DNA of 62,816 nt from Subdoligranulum sp. (GTDB lineage Bacteria > Bacillota > Clostridia > Oscillospirales > Ruminococcaceae), in contig SFIE01000016.1 of the NCBI GenBank assembly GCA_004555405.1, positions 1-62,816 on the forward strand, written 5' to 3'. Numbering within the stretch: the first letter of the stretch is position 1; every line of letters starts with the position of its first letter. The notes beneath the pieces were generated by a model. That model had not been told where the DNA came from. It did not search any database and saw nothing but the letters and a program-made list of their open reading frames with translations. Below are positions 8,572 through 17,435 of this stretch, piece after piece. Both the position numbers and the translations under genes were made by a program.

Positions 8572-9786
8572 ATGAAGAAAATCGTAATCGCAAGCGCCTG
8601 CCGTACTGCTGTCGGCAAGTTCGGCGGCACCCTGGCCAATGTGCCCGCAGCTGAGCTGGGCTCCATCGTGATCAAGGAAGCCCTGAACCGCGCAAATGTA
8701 AAGCCTGAGCAGGTCGACCATGTTTACATGGGCTGCGTGATCCAGGCTGGTCTGGGCCAGAACGTGGCACGCCAGGCTTCTCTGAAGGCTGGTCTGCCCA
8801 TCGAAGTTCCCGCTGTGACTGTGAACGTTGTTTGCGGCTCTGGCCTGAACTGCGTGAACATGGCTGCCGACATGATTATGGCAGGCGATGCCGACATCGT
8901 TGTGGCAGGCGGCATGGAGAACATGGACATGGCTCCCTTTGCCATGATGAAGGGCCGTTACGGCTACCGCATGGGCGCACCCATGGGCAAGAGCGAGCTG
9001 GTTGACACCATGGTCAACGATGCTCTGTGGGATGCAACCGGCTTCAACAAGCACATGGGCATGACCGCTGAGAACATCTGCACCAACGAAACCTTCCAGA
9101 AGAAGTACGGCTACAGCCCCATCAACCGCGAAATGCTGGACGAGTTTGCTTACAACAGCCAGGTAAAGGCTGAAAAGGCAATCAAGGACGGCGCTTTCAA
9201 GGAAGAGATCGTTCCCGTTGTCATCAAGGGCAAGAAGGGCGATACCGTGTTTGATACCGACGAAGGCCCCCGCCTGAGCAGCATGGAAGTGCTGGGCAAG
9301 CTGAAGCCCGCATTCAAGCCCGATGGCATTGTGACCGCCGGCAACTCTTCTGCTATCAACGACGGCGCTGCCGCTCTGGTGATCATGAGCGAAGAGAAGG
9401 CTAAGGAGCTGGGCGTTAAGCCTCTGGCTACCTGGGTTGCAGGTGCTCTGGCTGGCGTTGAGCCCGAGGTTATGGGTCTGGGCCCCATCGCTGCTACCAA
9501 GAAGGTTATGGCTAAGGCCGGCCTGACTGTTGCTGATATGGACCTGATCGAGGCCAACGAGGCTTTCGCTGCTCAGTCTCTGGCTGTGGGCGAGGCTCTG
9601 GGCTTTGACAAGGAGAAGCTGAATGTGAACGGCGGCGCTATCGCCATCGGCCACCCCGTGGGTGCATCCGGCGCTCGTATCCTGGTCACTCTGCTGTACG
9701 CCATGAAGCATCGCGGCGCTCACAAGGGTCTGGCTACCCTGTGCATCGGCGGCGGCATGGGCTGCGCAACTGTGGTTGAGATGTGA
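8572..9786 (+). CDS. thlA: Acetyl-CoA acetyltransferase (thiolase)
   Basis: Condenses two acetyl-CoA into acetoacetyl-CoA, the first committed step to butyrate. At 404 residues it is about 12 longer than the usual 392; the extra residues fall near 165-185. The acyl-accepting cysteine is C88 (V-V-C-G-S-G), the base histidine is H361 (G-H-P-V-G-A-S-G-A-R) and the second active cysteine is C391 (C-I-G-G-G-M-G). AGGAGG lies 8 bases before the ATG. The terminator at 9824-9864 separates it from crt. Codon choice (many GCT, GTT, CTG and AAG) differs from the housekeeping neighbours and suggests high expression. Confidence 0.95.
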   Translation: MKKIVIASACRTAVGKFGGTLANVPAAELGSIVIKEALNRANVKPEQVDHVYMGCVIQAGLGQNVARQASLKAGLPIEVPAVTVNVVCGSGLNCVNMAADMIMAGDADIVVAGGMENMDMAPFAMMKGRYGYRMGAPMGKSELVDTMVNDALWDATGFNKHMGMTAENICTNETFQKKYGYSPINREMLDEFAYNSQVKAEKAIKDGAFKEEIVPVVIKGKKGDTVFDTDEGPRLSSMEVLGKLKPAFKPDGIVTAGNSSAINDGAAALVIMSEEKAKELGVKPLATWVAGALAGVEPEVMGLGPIAATKKVMAKAGLTVADMDLIEANEAFAAQSLAVGEALGFDKEKLNVNGGAIAIGHPVGASGARILVTLLYAMKHRGAHKGLATLCIGGGMGCATVVEM

Positions 9787-9823
9787 TCTCGCTGCGGCAT
9801 AAGCAGAAATAAATAGAGAATCG

Positions 9824-9864
9824 GCCGGGGCCGGGCTCTTTTGCGGCCCAGCCCCGGCGTTTTT
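9824..9864 (+). terminator. Terminator after thl
   Basis: GCCGGGGC and GCCCCGGC pair, with an added CGGGC/GCCC extension, and run into GTTTTT. Confidence 0.85.
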
Positions 9865-9936
9865 GCTGATTGACACTTTTTTGGCAAACCGCCGGAAGAG
9901 GCATCTGCAAATGATACGAAAAGGAGCGAATGAACC

Positions 9937-10722
9937 ATGGGTTTTGTTACTACCGAAGTGCAGGGCGCTGTTGAGATCATCACCATTGACCGCCCGCAGG
10001 CACTGAATGCGTTGAATCCTGATGTTCTGAACGATCTGAAGGCAGCTTTTGATGCTGTAGACCAGAACGCCGTGCGCTGCATTGTGGTGACCGGTGCAGG
10101 TGAAAAGAGCTTTGTGGCCGGTGCCGACATTGCCGCCATGAGCGTGATGACCAAGGCCGAGGGCGAGGCTTTCGGCAAGATGGGCAACGATATTTTCCGC
10201 AGCATTGAAACCTTCCCCATTCCGGTGATCGCCGCCGTGAACGGCTTTGCACTGGGCGGCGGCAACGAGTTGGCCATGAGCTGCGATATCCGTATTTGCA
10301 GCGAAAACGCCATGTTCGGCCAGCCCGAAGTGGGCCTGGGCATTACGCCCGGCTTCGGCGGCACCCAGCGTCTGGCCCGTTTGGTGGGCGCAGGCATGGC
10401 CAAGGAGCTGGTGTATGCAGCTGTGAACATCGGCGCCGAGGAGGCTTTGCGCATTGGTTTGGTGAACCATGTTTATCCCCAGGCTGAGCTGATGGAGCAG
10501 GCCATGAAACTGGCAAACAAGATCGCACGCAATGCTCCCATTGCCGTGCAGGCATGCAAAAAGGCCATCAACGAGGGCCTGGAAGTGACCACCGAAGAGG
10601 GCGAAGTGATCGAAGAAAAGCTGTTTGGCAGCTGCTTTGAGACCCACGACCAGAAAGAGGGTATGGGCTGCTTCCTGAGCCGTGAAAAGCCCAAACCCAA
10701 GGCGGTTTTCACAAACAATTAA
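9937..10722 (+). CDS. crt: 3-hydroxybutyryl-CoA dehydratase (crotonase)
   Basis: Removes water from 3-hydroxybutyryl-CoA to form crotonyl-CoA. The 261 residues match the crotonase family. A-G-A-D-I (61-65) and the G-F-A-L-G-G-G-N-E segment form the oxyanion hole; the catalytic glutamates are E111 and E131 (G-Q-P-E-V-G-L-G). Start ATG follows AAGGAG. It lies between the thl terminator and a separate hbd promoter, so it may be a single-gene unit; no good promoter was found just upstream. General fatty-acid enoyl-CoA hydratase activity is the alternative, but the neighbours point to butyrate. Confidence 0.93.
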   Translation: MGFVTTEVQGAVEIITIDRPQALNALNPDVLNDLKAAFDAVDQNAVRCIVVTGAGEKSFVAGADIAAMSVMTKAEGEAFGKMGNDIFRSIETFPIPVIAAVNGFALGGGNELAMSCDIRICSENAMFGQPEVGLGITPGFGGTQRLARLVGAGMAKELVYAAVNIGAEEALRIGLVNHVYPQAELMEQAMKLANKIARNAPIAVQACKKAINEGLEVTTEEGEVIEEKLFGSCFETHDQKEGMGCFLSREKPKPKAVFTNN

Positions 10723-10760
10723 GCATTTTGGACAAATTGCCCAAAAAACGGCAAAAAAAT

Positions 10761-10782
10761 TTCACAGAAATTCTCTGTGGAA
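10761..10782. promoter_or_regulatory. Inverted repeat between crt and hbd
   Basis: CACAGA-N5-TCTGTG with TT/AA flanks, about 40 bases after the crt stop and just upstream of the hbd -35. It could be a weak terminator for crt or an operator. Confidence 0.35.
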
Positions 10783-10796
10783 TAGATTGTTATTTA

Positions 10797-10826
10797 TTGC
10801 ACAAATTGGGCCAACTATGGTACAAT
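10797..10826 (+). promoter_or_regulatory. Promoter of hbd
   Basis: TTGCAC, an 18-base spacer and TACAAT. The expected transcript start falls in the centre of the dyad at 10815-10852. Confidence 0.65.
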
Positions 10827-10852
10827 ATACCTTAGGGAGTATTGTGCCATAG
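10815..10852. promoter_or_regulatory. 13-bp inverted repeat over the hbd -10 and start site
   Basis: CTATGGTACAATA and TATTGTGCCATAG match as a dyad at 12 of 13 positions across a 12-base centre. The left arm contains the -10 box, the normal place for a repressor site. The regulator is unknown. Confidence 0.5.
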
Positions 10853-10907
10853 CTGGCTTCATAAATAATTTTGAATTGAGATCAACATTTATTTGGAGGC
10901 TATTACT

Positions 10908-11777
10908 ATGAAAATTGGTGTTATTGGTGCAGGTGCAATGGGTTCCGGTATCGCTCAGGCTTTTGCTCAGTGCGAGGGCTTTGAGGTTTCCCTGTGCGAC
11001 ATTAAGCCCGAGTGGGCTGCAGGCGGCAAGGCAAAGATCGCTTCTGCTCTGGGCAAGCGCGTAAGCCGCGGCAAGATGACTCAGGAAGCTGCCGATGTCA
11101 TCCTGAACCGTATCACTACCGGCCTGAAGGAAGATATCTGCCAGGACTGCGATCTGATCGTGGAGGCTGCATTCGAAGATCTGGGCGTTAAGCAGAAGAC
11201 CTTCGGCGAGCTGGACGCTATCTGCAAGCCCGAGTGCGTGTTCACTTCCAACACCTCTTCTCTGTCGATCACCGCTATCGCAAAGAACATCAAGCACCCC
11301 GTTGTTGGTATGCACTTCTTCAACCCCGCTCCTGTCATGAAGCTGGTTGAGGTTATCGCAGGCGTGAACTCTCCTGCTGAGGCTGTGCAGACCGTAAAGG
11401 AGATCGCATCCAAGATCAACAAGACTCCCGTTGAGGTCACCGAGGCTGCCGGCTTTATCGTAAACCGTATCCTGATCCCCGAGATCAACGAAGCCGCTTT
11501 CATTAAGATGGAAGGCGTTGCTACCATTGCCGACATCGATGCTGCTATGAAGCTGGGCGCCAACGTTCCCATGGGCCCCCTGGAGCTGGGCGACTACATC
11601 GGCCTGGATATCGTGGTTGCTATCATGGACGTTATGTTCAACAACACCCACGATGCCAAGTATCGCTGCTGCCCCCTGCTGCGCAAGATGGTGTTCGGCG
11701 GCCATTTGGGCGTGAAGAGCGGCAAGGGCTTCTACAATTACGCAAACGGCGGCAAGGTTGCTACCGACGCACAGTGA
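10908..11777 (+). CDS. hbd: 3-hydroxybutyryl-CoA dehydrogenase
   Basis: Reduces acetoacetyl-CoA to 3-hydroxybutyryl-CoA with NAD(P)H. 289 residues, standard length. The N-terminal G-A-G-A-M-G-S-G is the Rossmann nucleotide site. The active site follows the family: S117, H136 (G-M-H-F-F-N-P) and N139. ATG at 10908 is chosen because GGAGG lies 9 bases upstream; an in-frame TTG at 10893 would sit on that site. It has its own promoter and a strong dyad, so it may be controlled apart from thl and crt. It is followed by a GC-rich hairpin and then bcd. Codon use is biased as in thl. Confidence 0.95.
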   Translation: MKIGVIGAGAMGSGIAQAFAQCEGFEVSLCDIKPEWAAGGKAKIASALGKRVSRGKMTQEAADVILNRITTGLKEDICQDCDLIVEAAFEDLGVKQKTFGELDAICKPECVFTSNTSSLSITAIAKNIKHPVVGMHFFNPAPVMKLVEVIAGVNSPAEAVQTVKEIASKINKTPVEVTEAAGFIVNRILIPEINEAAFIKMEGVATIADIDAAMKLGANVPMGPLELGDYIGLDIVVAIMDVMFNNTHDAKYRCCPLLRKMVFGGHLGVKSGKGFYNYANGGKVATDAQ

Positions 11778-11828
11778 TCACCGTGTCAGGATGGGCCTGA
11801 CCCAAAATCGTTAATTTTTGTCCAATAA

Positions 11829-11856
11829 GGGGACAGGCTATTTGGGGCCTGTCCCC
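11829..11856 (+). terminator. Hairpin between hbd and bcd (attenuator or processing stem)
   Basis: GGGGACAGGC and GCCTGTCCCC form a perfect 10-bp stem. No T run follows, so partial termination or RNA processing is more likely than full stop. Confidence 0.55.
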
Positions 11857-11896
11857 CGTGGGCTTTAAATTAAAAATGAAAATTGGAGGATTTAAG

Positions 11897-13069
<1,173 letters not shown>

Positions 13070-13084
13070 GGAGGACATTTTAAA

Positions 13085-13885
13085 ATGAAAGCAATTGTTT
13101 GTGTAAAACAGGTTCCCGATACTTCCGGCAAGGTTGCCGTGAACGAGAACGGCACCCTGGATCGTGCATCCATGGCTACCATTATCAACCCCGATGACCT
13201 GAACGCTGTTGAGGCTGCTCTGGTTCTGAAGGAGCAGACCGGCTGCGAAGTTGACGTTGTCACCATGGGCCCCCCTCCCGCAGAGGGCATGCTGCGTGAG
13301 CTGCTGGCTCGCGGCTGCGACAAGGGCTATCTGATCTCCGCCCGTGAGTTCGGCGGTTCCGATACTTACGCAACCAGCCAGATCATTGCCGCTGGCCTGA
13401 ACAAGATCGGCATCGAGGCTGACGATATCGTGTTCTGCGGCCGTCAGGCTATCGACGGTGACACCGCTCAGGTTGGCCCTCAGATCGCTGAGAAGCTGAA
13501 CCTGCCCCAGGTCACCTACGCTGCTGACATTCAGAAGAACGGCAACACCATCACCGTTAAGCGTATGCTGGAAGACGGCTACATGATGATCGAGGTTCAG
13601 ACCCCCTGCCTGCTCACCTGCATCAGCGAGCTGAACCAGCCCCGTTATATGTCTGTGAACGAGATCTTCGGCTGCTACGACAAGCCCGTGGAAGTTCTGG
13701 ACTACAACGCTCTGAAGGACGATCCCCTGATCGATGCTACTACCATCGGTCTGAGCGGCTCTCCCACCAACATCCTGACCTCCTTCACTCCTCCTCAGAA
13801 GGGTGTAGGCATGATGCTGGAAGGCGCAGATGCTGCAACCGCTGAGAAGCTGGCTGGCCTGCTGGCTGCTAAGCACATTATCTGA
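13085..13885 (+). CDS. etfB: Electron transfer flavoprotein beta subunit
   Basis: Forms the Etf heterodimer with EtfA and passes electrons between NADH, ferredoxin and Bcd. 266 residues with the family start M-K-A-I-V-C-V-K-Q-V-P-D, and D-I-V-F-C-G-R-Q-A-I-D-G-D-T-A-Q-V-G-P, the segment that contacts the flavin/nucleotide. It lies 15 bases after bcd and 18 before etfA, with good ribosome sites at both junctions, so the three genes form one operon. Strong GCT/GTT codon bias suggests an abundant protein. Confidence 0.95.
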   Translation: MKAIVCVKQVPDTSGKVAVNENGTLDRASMATIINPDDLNAVEAALVLKEQTGCEVDVVTMGPPPAEGMLRELLARGCDKGYLISAREFGGSDTYATSQIIAAGLNKIGIEADDIVFCGRQAIDGDTAQVGPQIAEKLNLPQVTYAADIQKNGNTITVKRMLEDGYMMIEVQTPCLLTCISELNQPRYMSVNEIFGCYDKPVEVLDYNALKDDPLIDATTIGLSGSPTNILTSFTPPQKGVGMMLEGADAATAEKLAGLLAAKHII

Positions 13886-13903
13886 GAAAGGGGTATATGA
13901 ATC

Positions 13904-15043
13904 ATGGCAACTTTTAACAATACCATTCTGGAAGATTTCCATGACGTTTGGGTCTTCTGTGAGCAGCGCCAGGGCAAGCTGATGCCCACTGACTTCGAGC
14001 TGATCAGCGAGGGCCGCAAGCTGGCCGACGAGCTGGGCGTGAAGCTGTACGGCATTCTGCTGGGCGACAATGTCGAGGGCATTGCCAAGGAACTGGGCGG
14101 CTACGGCGCTGACGGCGTGATCGTTTGCGAGAGCCCCCTGCTGAAGGAATACACCACCGACGCATACACCGATGTGATCTGCCAGGTTGTTGAGCAGCGT
14201 AAGCCCGAGGCTTTCCTGATCGGCGCAACCAACATCGGCCGCGACCTGGGCCCCCGCTGCGCAGCTCGTCTGCACACCGGCCTGTGCGCTGACTGCACCC
14301 ACCTGGATGTGGACATGGGCATCTACAAGAACTTCCTGAAGGAAAGCTCCACCCTGCCCGAGGCCCGCATCGAGGCTACCAACACCGCTCTGGTGCTGGG
14401 CAAGCCCCACGATGTTTCTCGTGACCTGAAGATGACCCGTCCTGCATTCGGCGGTCACCTGATGGCTTCCATCATCTGCCCCCGCTTCCGCCCCACCATG
14501 GCTACCGTGCGTCCCGGCGTTATGAAGAAGGCAGAGTTCAACCAGGCTAAGGCTGATGCCTGCGAGATCATCAAGCCCGAGTTCGAGCTGAAGGCTGAAA
14601 CCCTGAAGACCAAGGTCCTGTCTGTTGAGAAGGCTGCCAAGAAGCTGGTTGACCTGATCGGCGCAGACGTGATCGTTTCCATCGGCCGCGGCGCTTCCTC
14701 CGATGTGGAGAAGGCAATGGCTATGGCTCAGGAGCTGGCTGATGCTCTGGGCGGCGGCGTTGTTGGTTCTTCTCGTGCACTGGTTGATGCCGGCTTTATG
14801 ACTGCTGACCGTCAGGTTGGCCAGACCGGTAAGACCGTTCACCCCAAGATCTATGTTGCTCTGGGTATTTCCGGCGCTATCCAGCACGTTGCTGGTATGC
14901 AGGATTCCGAGTGCATCATCGCCGTGAACAAGAACGAGACTGCCCCCATCTTCGATGTGGCTGACTACGGCATCTGCGGCGACCTGTTCAAGGTTACTCC
15001 CATGCTGATCGAGGCTGTGAACGCTGAGAAGGCTAAGAAGTAA
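13904..15043 (+). CDS. etfA: Electron transfer flavoprotein alpha subunit
   Basis: Alpha subunit of the Etf that serves Bcd. 379 residues, longer than the roughly 315 of aerobic EtfA but normal for clostridial forms. The C-terminal FAD domain (about 250-379) is clear from G-R-G-A-S-S-D-V-E-K, S-R-A-L-V-D-A-G-F, R-Q-V-G-Q-T-G-K-T-V and G-I-S-G-A-I-Q-H-V-A-G-M. No extra ferredoxin domain is present. It closes the bcd-etfB-etfA unit and is followed by a very strong terminator. Confidence 0.95.
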   Translation: MATFNNTILEDFHDVWVFCEQRQGKLMPTDFELISEGRKLADELGVKLYGILLGDNVEGIAKELGGYGADGVIVCESPLLKEYTTDAYTDVICQVVEQRKPEAFLIGATNIGRDLGPRCAARLHTGLCADCTHLDVDMGIYKNFLKESSTLPEARIEATNTALVLGKPHDVSRDLKMTRPAFGGHLMASIICPRFRPTMATVRPGVMKKAEFNQAKADACEIIKPEFELKAETLKTKVLSVEKAAKKLVDLIGADVIVSIGRGASSDVEKAMAMAQELADALGGGVVGSSRALVDAGFMTADRQVGQTGKTVHPKIYVALGISGAIQHVAGMQDSECIIAVNKNETAPIFDVADYGICGDLFKVTPMLIEAVNAEKAKK

Positions 15044-15070
15044 TTCTTACAGGAATTTTGCCTGAATAAT

Positions 15071-15117
15071 AAGAGCGCCATACCTTGGCTTTGTGCCTTG
15101 GTATGGCGCTCTTTTTT
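15071..15117 (+). terminator. Terminator after etfA
   Basis: AAGAGCGCCATACC and GGTATGGCGCTCTT make a perfect 14-bp stem with a T run. Confidence 0.95.
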
Positions 15118-15123
15118 GGTAAT

Positions 15124-15209
15124 GCCGCACGGTTCTGAGTTGTCAATACGGCGGGGCCTTTGCAGCCCGCCGGTGTAAGGCATAGGCTGTTTGGCAAAAA
15201 CCGTGCGGC
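15124..15209. other. 86-bp element closed by an 11-bp perfect inverted repeat
   Basis: GCCGCACGGTT and AACCGTGCGGC enclose an inner hairpin (GGCGGG with CCCGCC). It lies between the converging etfA and birA genes. A second long hairpin, TTTTCCACATT with AATGTGGAAAA, follows at about 15223-15254 and may end birA transcription. Confidence 0.45.
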
Positions 15210-15267
15210 GGCTCTTCGGCCTTTTTCCACATTGCAGCTGCAAAATGTGGAAAACCGGCCTTGCGGC

Positions 15268-16251
15268 TTATTCTGTCTGTGCAGGCTTAATGCTCACTTC
15301 GCCGTGATCAATGGCGATCTGCCGCCCACCGGCTTCCACTAAAAGGCGGCCGTTGTCGTCAATGGCAATGGCCTTGGCGCTCCATGGCTCGCCGGAGCCA
15401 TACACGGTGATCCAGTGCCCGGGCACAAAGCAGCGCTGGCGATATTCGGGCAGATAGTCAAACTCCGGGCACAGGCTCAGCAGCTCGCGGCAGATGGCTG
15501 CCACCAGTGCGGCGCGGCTCACCGGGCTGCTGCCATCCGGGTACAGGCTGGAGGCGATGCTTGAAAGCTCGGTGCCAAAGTCGGCAGGGGAGGCGGTTAG
15601 ATTCAGGCCAATACCCACCACCAGCCATTCGGTGTGCCCGCTTTCCAGATCGGTGGTGGCCTCGGTCAAAATACCGCACACCTTTTTGCCTTTGTAATAC
15701 AGATCGTTCACCCATTTGATGGAAAGCTCGATGCCGCAAAGCTTTTGCACGGCGCGGCACACCGCCACAGCGGCGCTGCCGGTTACGGCAAGCGAAGCCG
15801 CAGCCCCCACCTCGGGGCGCAGGATCAGGCTGAAATACACGCCCTTTCCGGCGGGCGAAACAAAGGTTCTTCCGCGCCGCCCGCGGCCTTCGGTTTGTTC
15901 ACCGGCCAAAACCAGCGAGCCGTGGGGAGCCCCCGCCATGGCCCATTCCTTGGCCGTGCGGTTTGAGCTGGGCAGCGTGCTGAACACACGCACCTGCCCG
16001 GGGTAGGGCGTATCGCCCTGCTGGGCCCAGGCAGAAAGCACGGCATCGCCTGTCAGCGCATCGCTGCCCGAACAAAGCCGATAGCCGCGCCCGCTGGCGG
16101 CTTCGATCTGCCAGCCCTGCTTTTGCAGCTCACGGCAGGCTTTGCTCACGGCCATACGGCTCACGCCAAGCTTGTCGGCCAGGGCCTGCCCGGAAAGTGG
16201 TTGGTCGGGGCAGGAGAGCAGATATTGTAATAGTGCCTGTTTGGTGGTCAT
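15268..16251 (-). CDS. birA: Bifunctional biotin operon repressor / biotin-protein ligase
   Basis: Makes biotinyl-AMP and attaches biotin to carboxylase carrier proteins, and represses transcription when loaded with biotinyl-AMP. 327 residues: an N-terminal winged helix (about 1-60, with S-R-M-A-V-S-K as recognition helix), the catalytic domain with G-R-G-R-R-G-R (122-128) and K-W-V-N-D, and a small C-terminal SH3-like domain. The full helix-turn-helix means it should regulate. A BirA-like operator lies 22 bases before the start codon (16273-16304), consistent with autoregulation. No biotin synthesis genes are in the window. Confidence 0.93.
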   Translation of the reverse strand: MTTKQALLQYLLSCPDQPLSGQALADKLGVSRMAVSKACRELQKQGWQIEAASGRGYRLCSGSDALTGDAVLSAWAQQGDTPYPGQVRVFSTLPSSNRTAKEWAMAGAPHGSLVLAGEQTEGRGRRGRTFVSPAGKGVYFSLILRPEVGAAASLAVTGSAAVAVCRAVQKLCGIELSIKWVNDLYYKGKKVCGILTEATTDLESGHTEWLVVGIGLNLTASPADFGTELSSIASSLYPDGSSPVSRAALVAAICRELLSLCPEFDYLPEYRQRCFVPGHWITVYGSGEPWSAKAIAIDDNGRLLVEAGGRQIAIDHGEVSIKPAQTE

Positions 16252-16272
16252 AAGATTCTCCTATCGCAAAAC

Positions 16273-16304
16273 TTGTAAATGAAAAACAAAATACAAGTTT
16301 ACAT
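16273..16304. promoter_or_regulatory. BirA-type operator upstream of birA
   Basis: TTGTAAAT-N16-GTTTACAT. Each half matches the known BirA half-site TTGTAAAC at 7 of 8 positions, and the spacing fits known sites. Confidence 0.65.
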
Positions 16305-16312
16305 ATAGTGTC

Positions 16313-16338
16313 GAGAAAAGGCCGGGAAGCTTCCCGGC
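16313..16338 (-). terminator. Terminator after the 76-residue protein gene
   Basis: The palindrome GCCGGGAAGCTTCCCGGC (16321-16338) is followed on the minus strand by CTTTTCTC. Confidence 0.8.
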
Positions 16339-16354
16339 TCTTTCTGCGTGAAAA

Positions 16355-16585
16355 TTACTTAACGAAATCCACGGTGTAGGTAAAGCCGTACTCTTCCTGC
16401 AGCTTCTTCACAGCGGGCTCGCAGTCCTCAATGAAGGTGGGGGCGTACACGCTCTGGCCGTTGTGCTCTTTTTTGTAATCCTCAACGATCTGGTTCAGCT
16501 TTGCCCAGGCTTCGTTCTCCTTAGCCTGATCGTTGCCGGAAAACTGGATCATAAACTCGCGATGCTTGGGAACTCTTGCTTTCAT
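16355..16585 (-). CDS. Small conserved-looking protein of unknown function
   Basis: 76 residues, highly charged, with no signal peptide, membrane segment or cysteine pair beyond a single cysteine. AAGGAG lies 9 bases before the ATG, and a good terminator follows 17 bases after the stop, so the gene looks real. It is the last member of the racemase-metG-tatD unit, 46 bases after tatD. The middle (residues about 18-45) is helical and Lys/Glu-rich. Not recognised; no function is proposed. Confidence 0.7.
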   Translation of the reverse strand: MKARVPKHREFMIQFSGNDQAKENEAWAKLNQIVEDYKKEHNGQSVYAPTFIEDCEPAVKKLQEEYGFTYTVDFVK

Positions 16586-16631
16586 AGTACATTCTCCTTA
16601 TGTTGCGCCGCATTGCATAGCGGCAGGTTTA

Positions 16632-17435
16632 TTATTTGAGCCCATACAGAATATGGGCGTTCTGACAGGTGATGCGGAACACTTCGTCAGCGCTCACGCC
16701 CTTGTGCTGGGCGATGAACTCGCCCACATGGCGGATCATGCCGGAATCGCAGCGGCTGCCGCGCACAGGCTCGGGGGCCATGTAGGGGCAATCGGTTTCC
16801 AGCACAATGCTTTCCAGGCCCAGGGCCTGAATGGCTTTTACCGCGCGCTTGGCGCCTTTAAAGGTGCAGCTGCCGCCAAAGCCGATCAGCATTCCCTGCC
16901 GGGCAATCCACAGCGCATCGTCGGCGCTGCCGCTGTAGCAGTGCAGCACACCCTTGGGCTTGTATTTTTTCAAAAGCTCATACACCTCGGCGTGCGCCTC
17001 GCGGTCATGCACCACAATGGGCTTATCCAGCTCCAGTGCCAAGCGGATCTGCGCTTCAAACAGCGCATACTGCTCCTCGGCGGGGATCGGCCAGTGGTGG
17101 TCCAGCCCGCATTCGCCCACGGCCACTGTTTTGGGGTCCGCAAACAGCGGCTCCATGGCTTTCAGCTCGGCGCGCCAATCACCGCCGTACACCGTGCGGG
17201 TGGCAGCATCCTCTTCGATCAGGCTTTCGGGGTGGATGCCCACGGCGCACACCATCCAGTCATAACGGCGCGCCAGCGCCAAAGCCTGCGCCGCGGTGCC
17301 GCTGTGGGTGGATTGCTCGCACACGCCCACCACGCCCTGCGCAGGCAGGCCAGCCAGCACAGCCTCGCGGTCAGCAGAAAACTGGCGGCTGGTATAATGC
17401 GCGTGGGTGTCAAAAATCGGGCCGGGCATCAGCAC
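16632..17435 (-). CDS. tatD: TatD-family metal-dependent hydrolase (DNase)
   Basis: TIM-barrel metal enzyme of the TatD/YcfH family, known as a 3'-5' DNase and linked to DNA repair and quality control. 267 residues, normal length. D-T-H-A-H (9-13) supplies the first metal ligands; G-E-C-G-L-D-H, H-D-R-E-A, H-C-Y-S-G-S and E-T-D-C-P-Y are the later ligand motifs in the usual order. Its start overlaps the metG stop by 7 bases. The metG-tatD pair is common in Firmicutes. Confidence 0.92.
   Translation of the reverse strand: MLMPGPIFDTHAHYTSRQFSADREAVLAGLPAQGVVGVCEQSTHSGTAAQALALARRYDWMVCAVGIHPESLIEEDAATRTVYGGDWRAELKAMEPLFADPKTVAVGECGLDHHWPIPAEEQYALFEAQIRLALELDKPIVVHDREAHAEVYELLKKYKPKGVLHCYSGSADDALWIARQGMLIGFGGSCTFKGAKRAVKAIQALGLESIVLETDCPYMAPEPVRGSRCDSGMIRHVGEFIAQHKGVSADEVFRITCQNAHILYGLK

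Noticed and set aside
9870..9900. TTGACA before crt as a promoter
   Set aside because: No acceptable -10 at 16 to 18 bases.
8566..10647. 693-codon minus-strand open frame opposite thl and crt
   Set aside because: Shadow frame without motifs.
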